Shown here in pieces: positions 1 through 10,070 of a stretch of 64,000 bases of DNA. The notes beneath the pieces were generated by a model, which saw nothing but the letters and a program-made list of their open reading frames with translations, was not told where the DNA came from and made no database searches. A program made the position numbers and the translations under genes. Every line of letters begins with the position of its first letter. Position 1 is the stretch's first letter. The stretch comes from Eutreptiella sp. 'Long Island Sound 2002' (Eukaryota > Euglenozoa > Euglenophyceae > Eutreptiales > Eutreptiaceae): positions 6,836,971 through 6,900,970 of the forward strand of contig OZ038402.1 in the NCBI GenBank assembly GCA_964036045.1, given 5' to 3'.

Positions 1-900
1 AGCGGCTTCTTACTGCCCTTCTTGGTCTCCTCTCCATTGCCGTTGAGCAGTGCAGTCATGGGCGCTGCATATGCCGAGTGCATCCGCAAGTACCTGGCGT
101 AAAAGTTGCAGAAGCCCAGAAAAGCCCTCATCTCTGAGACCTTTTTGGGCCTTTCCTAATGCTCAACCGCAGCGATCTTTGCGGGGATAGGCTTTCGCAA
201 GCCACCCCCAACCACGTGGCCGGCGAACTCAATTTCACGGACGGCTATCGTGGCCTTGTCGCTGCTTCCGGGCGGCTGAAAGCGGGCCAGTAAGTCCAGC
301 AGCCTGATGAGGTGCGCTTCGTCGGCCTTGAAGAGTGCTTCTTCGGACATGTCCGGGGTGCCCGAGCTCACGATCACGTCATCGACAATCCGGTCGGCAC
401 AATCCCGGACGGGCTCGAGCAGCTCCTCCAGCATCCGCTGGAATGCCACGTTGCGATTCTTTGCACTCATGGGCATGACCTTCCATTGGAGAAGGCCCAG
501 GAACGTACTCATGGCTGTGCAGGCTCCCGAGTCCGGGGCCAGGGGCACCTGGTGATACCATCGCTTCAGGTTGAAGACCGTGAAGAGGCGCTGGCTGGGC
601 TGCCATGGAGCATGTCCTCGATCAGCGGCAGGGGGTAGGAATTGTGCTCCGTCTGCTCGTTGAGGCCGCGGTAATCCACCACTCTCCACCACTCAGCGGC
701 GACTTTCTTGGGGACTACGAAGCACAGAGCTGCTCACTCGCTTGTTGCTTTCTCCAGCCATCCTCGCTTCATAAACCCTTCGAGCTTCGCCTCCATAGCC
801 GACAACCTGTCGCCTTTGAGGGCGAACATCCTGTGCCGGAAGACCTTCGGTTTGGGCTTCAAGTGGATGTTCGCTTCAGCATGGTTGCCCCTGATAGGTG
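1..900 (-). pseudogene. Reverse transcriptase of element 1, partial and broken
   Basis: The minus strand encodes a Ty3-type reverse transcriptase. In order: an N-terminal fingers part around 730-870 (RHRMFALKGDRLSAMEAKLE, then KRGWLEKAT), the VVDYRGLN and SYPLPLIEDM segments near 600-690, the palm with NLKRWYHQVPL and WKVMPMSAKN at 430-570, the catalytic segment RIVDDVIVSSG near 370-400, and the thumb FLGFCNFYARYLRMHSAYAA at 60-130. The usual Tyr of YxDD is replaced (IVDD). A TGA near 740 sits where TGG would be expected, a frame change occurs near 570-600, and a TAG at 156-158 interrupts the frame before the thumb. Reading continues off the left edge. RT identity is secure; function is lost. 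Confidence 0.8.
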
Positions 901-939
901 GCGTGGTGGTGGGCTTCCCACTGAAGAACGTCTTCTCTT

Positions 940-2005
940 AGCGCTCTTTGATCCAAACGCGGAGGGCGAGGAGCTTGGGGTTGTCGTCCGCTGCTCTCTG
1001 TGCAGCTGTGGGTACTTGAACCACCGGGCGTACATTCATTTGTGCTCCTGGCCGGGGCTCGTCCGTAGATCCCAGGGTCTGGTCGCTATTCGGGGCTGTG
1101 CCGGGTCGATTGTTGCCGAACTGAAACTTACGTCCCGACATGAACTCTGGGGTGCGGGGGGGCGATGCAAACTGTCTCGGCTCCTGAACACGTCCCCCCA
1201 AAGGGTAGGGTTCTGTCCCATTTTCTCGTCCTGGTCTGCCAGATGGTCTAACACCCTTCGAACGACGGTATTGCCATTGAAGCAGCCCGAGGTGATGGAC
1301 ACCTTGTCCCACCATTGCTCTTGTGGCTTCATCTTCTCAACGCTGTTGTGCAGGGGATGCGATGGATACCGCGTGATAGCACTCAGCTGCTCCTCCGAGA
1401 GGGCGTCCAGTCCATCGACGACGACGTCATCAAAGGTGCTGGGGGAACTGAACATATGGCAAAGTGGCTCGGCCTAAACTCCGGCGACGGTCGTAACGTC
1501 ATCGTGATTCTCCCAAAGGAGGGATCCATCCACATACACCACAGTGGTACCCCAGCTTGGCCCTAGCTCTGTCCCGGGGCCAAAGCCATGGAGTTCAGTG
1601 TCATGGACTCCAGGGTATCCCTGAGGGCAGCGAACTTGTCGTCTTCCCACGCCGTATCGGGATTGCCACGAGAGCCCGAGCTCGGTTGTCCTTGTTCTTG
1701 GGGATGGCACGCCGGTCATCATGGGCAGGGCAATGGACCCAGAGTAGGCCCAAATACCTCTCATCCCATCACTTACCCCATGGTGAATCCTTGTGGTGAA
1801 AAAACCTCTCAGATCTCTTGAGGTGCTGAGAATGTGCAGAAGCGAAGGCGTCTATGTCCGGCAGCCCTGCTCAAAGCTCGTTGAAGGCATGCTTACATGC
1901 CTACCTGGTCATGGCGAACTCGTCGCAGGGATTTGGGCTACGTTTGATGGAGCGAATTGCCTTTTCCATCGGGGTTCTTCCGGCCTCGGACCATTGGCTT
2001 CTCAC
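940..2005 (-). pseudogene. Pol linker between protease-like and RT regions of element 1
   Basis: This stretch lies between the retropepsin-like region and the RT of element 1 on the same strand. Open pieces occur at 1,036-1,455 and 1,474-1,764 in different frames. One piece reads DGLDALSEEQLSAITRYPSH followed by a segment rich in charged residues; another contains TTVVYVDGSLLWENHDDVTT. No domain is recognised. Position and strand make it part of the decayed polyprotein. At least one frame change and several stops are present. Confidence 0.4.
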
Positions 2006-2716
2006 TTACGTGGCACTGCTGGATAACCATGACAGCCGGTCTCCCTCATACAGTGTCATACTACACTGAGCAGGCTGGATTCCTGAGTTCGTCCCGGCTA
2101 TGAATTCAAAGCCGAGGATGAGGTCCCATTCCATCACAGCCTCAGAGAAACCTCCGCTCAGCTTGACCAACTTCCCCTTTTCTGGCTTGGACAGCTCAAG
2201 GTGGTTGATGAATCCGAAGTTCATGTGGCACTCCATCCGTCCTCCCACCATGTACTGTCGGTTGGCCACCCTAAGGCGAACGGGTCCTGCACTTGCCCGC
2301 AGAGATTCCTCCGGTAGGAATTCGCTTCGCACGACGCTCACTTGCCTGCCGGGGCCCACCAGGACGTCGGCAATGCGCTTCACATCTCCACAGGTCACCC
2401 TGATACGTAGATGGAGCTGCTTACTATCCCCGACTTCGTGTACCTCATAAAGGTTCAGCTTGTCTGGGTGGTTGAGCAACTCCACCAGGTGCTGATGGAG
2501 GGCGTGAGTGATGGGTTCCTGCCCATCTGCAGCTCCCAGCTCATGCATGCTTACTCCGCGCTGGTCCCTCTTTTTCGGATCCCAACGGGGCCAATGATGC
2601 CTCCGCTGGTCCCGTTGAGGGCTCGACAGGAGTTGGGACCTGACTGTTAATGACAGGCTGTGTGTGGCCCACCGGCGTCGTCCCCGCAGCTCACCAGACC
2701 GGCACCCAGTGCCCAA
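2006..2716 (-). pseudogene. Retropepsin-like aspartic protease region of element 1
   Basis: A 236-codon open stretch with the layout of a retroviral-type aspartic protease. The active-site strand reads ADVLVGPGRQVSVVRSEFL (about 2,335-2,375), where families of this type have D(T/S)GAxVS. The catalytic Asp is therefore Gly here, and Ala is Arg. Downstream, VMEWDLILGFEFI matches the conserved ILGxxFL strand of Ty3-type proteases. The open stretch sits just after a Cys/His cluster region and before RT, the expected place. A minimal stand-alone protease would need the Asp, so this copy is presumably dead. Confidence 0.6.
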
Positions 2717-2725
2717 GAGGCCCCG

Positions 2726-3280
2726 CTAATGGCTGCTGGAGTTGGCACCACCCGGCAGCTGAGTGGGCTTTTGCTTCTTGATCAGGGCCTTGAGCTGCTC
2801 GCTGATCCCGTCAACTCCAGCCGCCACATCCCTCACGGGGACCTTGCCAGACGGTGTGGGGTTTTGGGACCTAGCCTTGTTGCAGGCGGCCCCGTCCTCG
2901 GCATACCACTTGCACTTCTTGTGGTCGTGGTCATGCCGCTGCTTTCGCCCGTGGCAGACAAAGCAGCCGTTGGGGAACTCCTTCATGTATTCTCCGAAGC
3001 TCTTCGGAGGGTTGCCAATCCTCTGCGCTGTCTCCCCCTTCAGCAACTTGCCGGGGGGCTTCTTCTGGCTCTGCCATTCATCCGGGCCGTACGGCCATTG
3101 AAGAGGTTGTGCGCCACGGAGGCAAACACTTGCGCCTCTTCCTGATCCACGGGCAGGAGATCGCTGGCCGGGGCTTGCGCCGGAGGGTGTCTTCCGTAAC
3201 TCAGGGTTGTTCCATTGGCTTCCGCGGCCTCGCCCGCCACATGGTGGATGTTTCGGGGCTGCTGGTCCTGTCGGCCACAA
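2726..3280 (-). pseudogene. Gag C-terminal Cys/His cluster region of element 1
   Basis: The open stretch ends in a basic, Gly/Pro-rich segment and contains CFVCHGRKQRHDHDHKKCKW (about 2,890-2,960), followed by a further Cys. The spacing C-x2-C with several His and a later Cys suggests a zinc-binding nucleocapsid-like module, though not a standard CCHC knuckle. A short helical-looking tail (GISEQLKALIKKQ) follows. The first part of the open stretch is probably a wrong-frame extension; the motif region is the credible part. Confidence 0.45.
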
Positions 3281-3301
3281 GTCTGGTTCCCCTTACGGCA
3301 C

Positions 3302-3988
3302 TCAATGCGCCCTGACCCAGTCAGCGACCTCCTGGGTAGTCATCCTGCAGTCAACTTGGGTCATCTGGATGTGCTTGCCCTTGTTGGTCCGCGCCTTGAG
3401 CAGCTGCAGCGCTTGCCATTTGCATTCTCCGTCCACGGTTACGACCAGAGCCTTGTGGAGACTTATGGCTTCGGCGGTCGGGGAAAGCTTGGCCTGGATG
3501 TGGGTCAGGACGGACTGGTGGGACGCTTCGGCAACGTGCATCTTCGCTGTGAATCGCCTTCGAGCCCTCTTGGCCTCTTCCTTCGTCACCCAAGTCCTCC
3601 ATCCCGTCGGAAGCATGCTGATCCGCCTCCCGACTTCATGGGACTCCTTCCAGTCTTAGACCCGGTCCCGGTACCGGAAGTAATCCCGAAGGAGGTCCTT
3701 CCAGGCCAGGAGCACCACATCCACGTTGTTGTGCACCAACTTGACGTCGTGCCAGCTCTTCAGGGCGAGCTCCGGGGCGTCGATCCTTTCCTGCTCCTCG
3801 AGGCAGGCCGGGGACGAGGCGTAGTCGTGGATCCTGCCCTCCTTATCGTCCTTGATGTGGAGCCGCTGCATTTTCTTTGGCGGGCGGTCTACGAACCTCG
3901 CGAAGAGGAAGTCCTCGCGGGCTTTTTGGGTCCATCCGCGCGTGATGCAGCGTACCCAAAAATCCAAGGCCTCAAGGAAATCATCCAA
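3302..3988 (-). pseudogene. Capsid-like gag segment of element 1, two open pieces
   Basis: Two open pieces, 3,656-3,988 and 3,302-3,616, look like consecutive parts of a gag capsid. The first reads FLEALDFWVRCITRGWTQKA and then WHDVKLVHNNVDVVLLAWKD, a Trp- and charged-residue-rich helical pattern typical of retrotransposon gag. The second continues with TKEEAKRARRRFTAKMHVAE and helical sequence up to a stop near 3,302. A stop and a frame change separate the two. The assignment as gag rests on position upstream of the Cys/His cluster and on composition, not on a diagnostic motif. Confidence 0.45.
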
Positions 3989-3989
3989 C

Positions 3990-4930
3990 TGTAGGGGTCA
4001 CTGGGATACACGGGGCCTTGGAGATCCTTCTTTTCTTGGATCTCCGCTGCCGCCGCTCCGCTTCCGTCGACGATGGTGTATGGACCGAACGTCGATCGTC
4101 CACTGCCGTGGGGTACAAAAGCTTCCACCTCGATGTCCTCGGTCGCTGCCGATCGCGTACACGTTGGCGTCGTCCCGGCCATGCCAGTTGTCGTCCAAGT
4201 CCTCGGGCCCTTCCAGGTCGTCAAGATGAACACGTTGGCCGTACCTGGCGTCTACGATGTCCTCGGTGGACGGGGGAGGAGAGGGCGTCACGTACTGGGG
4301 CGGTCCGCCCAACTCCTCCTCGATGCCCAGCACCGCGAACTGGTTCGGCGTGGCAAATGATGGTGGAGGAGATCGCTGGGGCAGGCATCGCGGATGTGGC
4401 TGATGGTGAGGGCGTTGGGCTCCCGGAGTGGATGTGGGAGCGGCGTAGGGAATAACCTCCAAGAGGAAGGTGGCTGCCGCATGATGAAGAGGACGACGGG
4501 TGGCCGAAGACCACCCGTGGTGGTTGGTCTGCCGATGGGATGCATCCAACGGCACTTGTGTCCATCCTTCTTGGCCATTATGGAAGCACATCTGGCCCTC
4601 GGCGGGGGCTTCCAAGCAATAACCGCCCCTGGGTTCCCTTGGTGCGTCCTGCGCTGGCTGTCTGCCTTCGACTCGGTCTTCAAGGACCTCCAGAGCTGCC
4701 TCACTCGTCCTCTGGGCTATTTTGGGGCAGCAGCCCTGCTGTAAGCTCAGAATCCTTCCTGAGGAACCAGGGCCATATTTGCTAGGGCGTTTGACCCTTC
4801 GGATCCCTCACTCACCATTGTCGTTGAACATCCCTTGGGCAGCTGCGGGGACGAGTCCCCTGAGCGCCAGAGTCGCTCGCGACCGGCGGGGATCGCCGCA
4901 TTTGCGCCAGCGAGAGGCCGCAGGACGGAT
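3990..4930 (-). pseudogene. Frame-shifted gag middle region of element 1
   Basis: Short open pieces in alternating frames (4,288-4,704; 3,998-4,615; 3,889-4,233) give a plausible but broken chain. One reads PNQFAVLGIEEELGGPPQYV and then acidic sequence; another reads DIEVEAFVPHGSGRSTFGPY. Composition is Pro-rich then acidic. At least two frame changes are needed to follow it. No domain is recognised. Confidence 0.35.
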
Positions 4931-4933
4931 TCG

Positions 4934-7555
4934 TCAGCGACTTGAGTTTGACCCCCCGACTCCACGGTCTGCTCGGTCCAGCGAGGCTCGAGGAGTGCGG
5001 CGGGGCTGCGCTGGTGGGAGCGGCAGGACGGAGTCTTCGTCATCCTGGTTTTGACCTCCGGCCTGCCCTCCGTCAACCTCCATGAGGTCTGCATCCGCGT
5101 CCGATTCCATACGGACGGAATCTCTCTCGCTTTTCTCCTCCTCATCGTCAGCCTCGTGACAGTTGTCCTCCTCATTATGGTCGGAGTCGTCGTCGTCCCG
5201 ATCATGAGCGCCATGGTCATGGTCATTACTGTCCCGGTTGTTGCTCTTCAGGATGTCCACGCCTTCCTGCAAGGCCTCCACCGTCTCTGACAGGCGGGCC
5301 ACTTCAATCCGGGCGAGCTTCACATCTCGCTTCGTCCGGGCTGCAACCCTGGTCAGTCTAGAAACTTCGGTGGTGGCTTCTTTTGCCTCCTTTTCGTTCA
5401 TGGCAACCAGCTCGGACAACTTTTGCACCTCGAGCTGGACAACATCATTGTCATTTTGTGTCCGGTTGATGATGCGGCTCAGGCCCTTGACCTCCGCGCC
5501 GACGAGCTTGACGGCGTTCTCGACCTCCGTAAGCCCCGCCTTCATCGCGGCTTGCCATTGGGCCAGGAGGTGGCTCCAGCCACTGCAGGTTGATCTGGCG
5601 TCGGTTGGGTTGTCATTGGGGGAGTTGTCGGGGTCTTCGCTGAGTTCTTTGTCGTCGTCACTCGGCGTCTCCGACCGCTCCCATACCGTGGAAGGCTCCT
5701 GGGACTCCTCGTCGGGATCCTCGGGCGGACCATCACCCATGACCAGGTCTCGGCCACCATCCCGCACCGCCGGCGACAGCAGGAGTCTTCTCGCGCCCTC
5801 CTCTTCGTCTTCGCTCGTGCTCGTTTTCAACGGCGGGGTGTCTTTGTCCTCGCTCCCCTCCTCCATGGTGCTCATGCTGAGCTCTTGGGGAGGTAGACGG
5901 GGCGATCCGCCTGGTTTGGGGGCGCGTGGGGCTGGCTCCAGTGTCATCTTCGCCTCCCTGGATGCGCCGGTGTCGCCGGCTGTCGTGTTCCTGTCGGTAT
6001 CCTCAGCCGTGACGAACTCGCCGCCTTTAGACCTCACCCCGCTGCTGATCCTGGGTCTGACCCTCTTCAACTTCTTCTTCTCGCCCGTGGGTGGATCACC
6101 GCTGAAGGTGGGCTCCGCGTCCTCCTTGTCATCTGCCGTCGGGCGCACGGTGGCGCTGAGCTTTGGGCCAAAGAGCTGGACCCATTGCCGCACCGGTGCG
6201 CTGGGCTTCGCGGTAGGCTTGGGCTTGACCCTGGCGTCCGTGTCGGTTGTCTCAATGTCCCATTGTCACTCCTCACCGTGGTGTTCCGCGGGGCGCGCTG
6301 CGACGCAGCGCTTGACCAGTTCACTGAAGTTGGCGGCCTTCTCAAGGACAATGTCTTCACGGGCCAGGCGCTCTTGGCGGCTGAACCTGGCCTTCTTGTT
6401 GGCATGTTGACCCCTGAGTCGAAACTTCACATGCCAGATCTCTGCCTCGCCGCGCCGCCTCTCCTCTTGGGCCTTTCAGCGTGCATCTTCCTTGCGGCGG
6501 CGTGGTTCTTCCTCACGATGCCGTCGCTCCCCCTCCGCGCGGCGGCGTAGCTCCTCCTCATGCCGTCGCTCTTCCTCCCTGCGCCTGAGTGCCGTTTTTG
6601 CTGCCTGCTCTACCTTGAGGTGGCGGCGCCATGCCTGGTCCCGCATGTGGCAGGGCTTGCCAGTGCAGCCCTCGCACTGAACTGCCCTGCGGTAGCACTC
6701 CTCCACATCGCGGCTCAAGCCCTCTGAGCATGGGCGAGGGGCGCCGCTTCTGGAGGTCTTGCTCTCGGACCTGGCGGAGTTCACCTTCCTGGGCCGTCCC
6801 ACAACCGTCCATTCTTCTTCCTGAGGGGGGGTCTTGGCTCTCGTGACGGTCACGATGATGTGCTCCGGCTTCTCACTCCTGGAGCTGACCAATTCATTGT
6901 GGCGTGTAGCCTTCTAGTTGGAAGGGCGGGGGGTGTTCGGCTTGGTGGCACGACCGTGGGTGTCGCTCTCGGGCTCACTCCGCACTGCCACCATGGCGCG
7001 TGAGGGGGTCACACCTCCTGAGCGAGGATCAGGCCCCCGTTGACCAGCGGCCTCTTTTGCGACACGTCCCTTGGCCGGGGCCTTGTCCTTGGCGTCTCCA
7101 TTCAGCACGGCCAGGGGGGACGGGGTCGGCTTCAAGTACACGACACGGCGTTCCCGGGTCTCCATGGCGCTCTCGACCTTGGTCGCGCGCTTCTCCATGT
7201 CCGCGGATGGGCTTGCATCTTTGGCCGGGCTGGCTGTGCGGACTCAGGTCCGTGTCTCCAAGGCGTCTTCGCTATTGTGCATGCTCTTCTCCTTGTCCTC
7301 GGAGTGGCGTGGCTGCGGGGCAGGGGCGGGCTTCGGCCGGGCGTCCGCCAAGCACAGCACTTTGGCGGTGACCCTCGGCTTCCGCTCCTCCTCGCTAGCG
7401 TTCAGCAAGGTTGGGCTCGTTGACATCGACGGTGACGGCGTCGAGGGAGGGCGCTTCGCTGGAGCGCTCTCCCGGCCCTTGTCCTTGGCGACCTTGGCGC
7501 TCTCGTCCTTGGTCGCAGGGGCGCTAGCGGGGAGCCTCCTCTGGTTCTGCGCCAT
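4934..7555 (-). pseudogene. Large acidic coiled-coil gag-like frame with four in-frame stops
   Basis: A single reading frame runs for about 870 codons with four internal stops: TGA at 7,244-7,246, TAG at 6,914-6,916, TGA at 6,476-6,478 and TGA near 6,268. The sequence stays coherent across each stop, so these look like nonsense mutations, not exon ends. In order it holds a Lys/Pro-rich start, a Cys/His patch (CEGCTGKPCH near 6,660), a very charged Arg/Glu segment, Ser/Pro/acidic low complexity, and a long heptad-like coiled coil around 5,250-5,560 (VENAVKLVGAEVKGLSRIIN onward), then an Asp/His/Glu tract. It precedes the capsid-like part on the same strand. Function unknown; probably an N-terminal gag extension. 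Confidence 0.5.
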
Positions 7556-7559
7556 CTGC

Positions 7560-8023
7560 CGGTCGATGAAGTCACCGAGCGTCTATGGCTTTGGATTGGC
7601 CGCTGGGCGGCCGGCTGCATCCTGCTCCACTGGATGGAGCCGTAGTTGTCGTCATCCTCGGAGTCGTTTGCTCCGTCTGGGCACAAGGGCGCCAGGTACG
7701 GGAGCATGTGGCAGGTCGAGAAATTGTGCCGGTGCTTCGAGGAGTAGTCTCGCGCTCAAAGAAGCGGTGAAATGCGTTTCGTCGCTCGCCCTCCACGTCG
7801 GAGCGGATCTCGACCACGAGAGGGAGGGCTCCAGGCTGCTCGGGCCGGGACCAGCAAATGTCCTGGTCCCACCTGAGACCTTGAGCGGGCGCGACAGTGC
7901 CGGGTCGGCAGGGTTGGCCCACTTGCCAAACTGGTCATCCCGGGAGGGGCCCGGGGCAGCGGCGGAGCGCACGCTCTGGGGGCCGTTGCTGCACTTCACC
8001 ATGGCAATGGCGCTGGTGACCAC
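7560..8023 (-). pseudogene. N-terminal gag-like fragments of element 1
   Basis: Overlapping open pieces in different frames (7,652-8,023; 7,572-7,922; 7,402-7,707) can be followed as one broken chain: DDQFGKWANPADPALSRPLK, then VVEIRSDVEGERRNAFHRFF, then LAPLCPDGANDSEDDDNYGS. The chain leads into the large coiled-coil frame on the left. It is the most upstream coding sequence of element 1 that can be recognised. No start codon can be fixed because of the frame changes. Confidence 0.35.
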
Positions 8024-8100
8024 GCGGCGTCAAAGCGTTCGCGTCACCTACGATGCTTTTGACGAAGTAGACTGGGCTGGTCGTCCCGGCTACCGGCGCC

Positions 8101-9548
8101 TAGAACTCCTAACCTTGGCTACACGCGCCCACCTGCCGAGCACAAGGCCAGGGGTTCACAACCAAATCACACCGTGCTACTCGGTGCTTGGCATTAACCA
8201 CGCATCGTAAGAAAGATGCCACCTGAATAACAAGACAGAGAGAGTATTCACAAAGCAACAAAGCATACAAAAAGGGAGGGGAGGGAAAAGCTGAACACCT
8301 CAACTCCAAGTAAGGACTGCAAACAGAAAACTGTCAAAATGCCCCTAAATGGGGGGACTGCCCTGACTAGGTCAGCGCACCAACAAAGGCATCAGGACTA
8401 AATCCCACTGCGACAAGACACAGAAGGTCCCCACACCTCGAGGCAGGCCCCTAGCTCATTCCCACTGGTCAGGAGAGCTGAGTTCCCACGCTGCATGAAG
8501 TACAGAAAACAGTCGTTACTCAAACCGGGTTTGCATGCCGACCAGCCAGCTATAAGGGGGGTGAAGACATGACAGCCCATGGGGTAGGTGGGAAGACTCA
8601 CGAGTAACATCCACCCAAAACGTGTCATCCTATCTCCTCTTGGACATGGGGATAGGGGGTGACCATGTTGGTGTGTGGCCTGGGCCGAGGTCCCACCAAC
8701 CTACCCATCGCCGGGGGGGGGAAGAGGGGGATGGGGGCAATCTCACACCCTGAGCTCACGGAAGCTCCATCCCTCTAACTCCGTGAGGGACGCCCCTGTC
8801 GCATGTCCTCCGATTGGGTTGAGTGGCCTGGCCCATGGTGACCTGGTCTGAGTGGAGGAGGGAAAACACATATGGGCATTTTTGCCAAAAACACCAAAAC
8901 TGTCGGTCTTGACGCCTCGTCCTGACCTGCAAATCTTGGTGACCTTGACAAACCAACCATCGATTCCTGTGTCGTAAAATCTCAATTGGTTGCATGCAAG
9001 AGGGTTTCTAATAGGGAGCCATTGGCTCCTTGCTGTTACCAAAAGGGATACTGCTACGTACGGAACCTGAAATCTGGGCATGGGGCACACGTGGAAATGG
9101 GCAAAACACGCACCAAGGCATAACACGAATAACTCCACGTGAAACTCCAAAATAAAAGAGATTCATGCATGTTGGACACGTGGACCGACACTACATCAGT
9201 AGCGTTAGGTTCTAGGCTAGGTCGCGATGAGCACAGGGATAGGAAAATCTCATGGTGTCCAAAATTGGCCAAAAACTCAAACATTCGTCGCAATGGTGAT
9301 CGTTCATTCCTTTATATCTCCGTGCCCTTGGCGAAGTGGAATGCAAATCATAGATATTCGACATTAGGGGACCCTCGTCCCAATGCATGCCCAGAACCGC
9401 CTGTGTTCAAGGCCTCTAGCAATTCTTCACACGTGCGCCTACATGGCACACGGACCGGGTTGACCGAAAACACGCAAGCAAACATGGGGCTTGGGTAAGC
9501 GCAATCCGAATTTATGGATCGCTTGGTCAATTGCCTATTTAATTTGGG
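8101..9548. other. Intergenic stretch, no gene seen
   Basis: This stretch has no coding sequence I can support. It includes a poly-G run near 8,713-8,722 and a purine-rich patch around 8,690-8,740. The 5' LTR of element 1 could lie here but no TG...CA-bounded repeat partner is present in the window. The right edge is set by the 5' LTR of chromovirus copy A. Confidence 0.5.
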
Positions 9549-10070
9549 TGTAAGCGCGGTTAACTCAGATGAGCCCAGATTTCGGACAATTCGGTCTCAT
9601 TTCAATCAGATTGTCAGATTTTCAGATCTACATGTATTCGTGGAACCCCATATTTTTCTGAGATACTGAGTTTCATACTTCACACAGCCTGGATTCATTT
9701 TTCCCATTCATTTCCTTTATTTTGCTGCGAGTCCATCCATTTCCTGTAATTTGCCGGCGCGCGCGCGCAGCCCAAATCGGTCTGCATTCATTTGCCAATC
9801 CGATTTTTATAAATCTTTTTACTATATTTCAGACACTCAGAGACCTTCCAAAATAACCGCATTGTCTCACTTGTAGACTGGGATTTTCGTTGGACAATCT
9901 CGCACTCATAACATGTCAGTGTCTTCGAGACTTGCTTGTGCTCTGTCTGCCATGCTCGCTGAGGCCCAACCCCCGGTAGAGCCCAGAATGGAATCCTGGC
10001 ACGCCCGGCCCCTAGGGACCGCCGGCCCTGAGCCCTCCGGCGACGCATCTGTCCCCCGGCAGTGCTTAGA
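9549..10070 (+). repeat. 5' LTR of copy A
   Basis: Begins TGTAAGC and ends GCTTAGA, a near-perfect terminal inverted pair (TGTAAGC versus GCTTACA). It is 522 bp and aligns along its length with the LTRs at 39,637-40,159, 62,424-62,942 and 37,126-37,646 (minus). It is immediately followed by the primer-binding site. It contains an ATG-initiated frame near its 3' end. Confidence 0.9.
9801..9816 (+). promoter_or_regulatory. Possible TATA box in LTR of copy A
   Basis: TTTATAAATC lies about 260 bp upstream of the LTR end. Copy B's 5' LTR has the same core (ATTTATAAAT at 39,891-39,900), while B's 3' LTR has a weaker TTTATTTATT. The position, ahead of a conserved TCAGACACTCAGA block, fits the U3/R promoter of an LTR. 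No start site can be mapped from sequence. Confidence 0.35.

Larger units (their letters stand above)
1..8100 (-). mobile_element. Decayed Ty3/gypsy-like LTR retrotransposon (element 1), cut by window edge
   Basis: Read from right to left, the pieces come in the order acidic coiled-coil gag, capsid-like, Cys/His cluster, retropepsin-like and reverse transcriptase, which is the Ty3/gypsy gag-pol order. Every piece carries in-frame stops or frame changes, so no intact polyprotein remains. RNase H, integrase and the 3' LTR would lie left of base 1. No 5' LTR or primer-binding site could be identified on the right; the 8.1-kb edge is only where recognisable coding sequence ends. It shares no obvious sequence with the chromovirus copies further right and looks like a separate family. 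Confidence 0.7.

Noticed and set aside
605-1477. Plus-strand 290-codon open frame
   Set aside because: It lies antisense to the recognisable RT and pol linker of element 1; its composition reflects the opposite strand.
5238-6410. Plus-strand 390-codon Ser-rich open frame
   Set aside because: Antisense to the coiled-coil gag frame; Ser/Leu richness mirrors the Glu/Arg/Asp codons of the other strand.
8101-8180. tRNA-like element near GGGGTTCACAACC
   Set aside because: The apparent T-arm has too short a loop and no matching acceptor or anticodon arms could be drawn.
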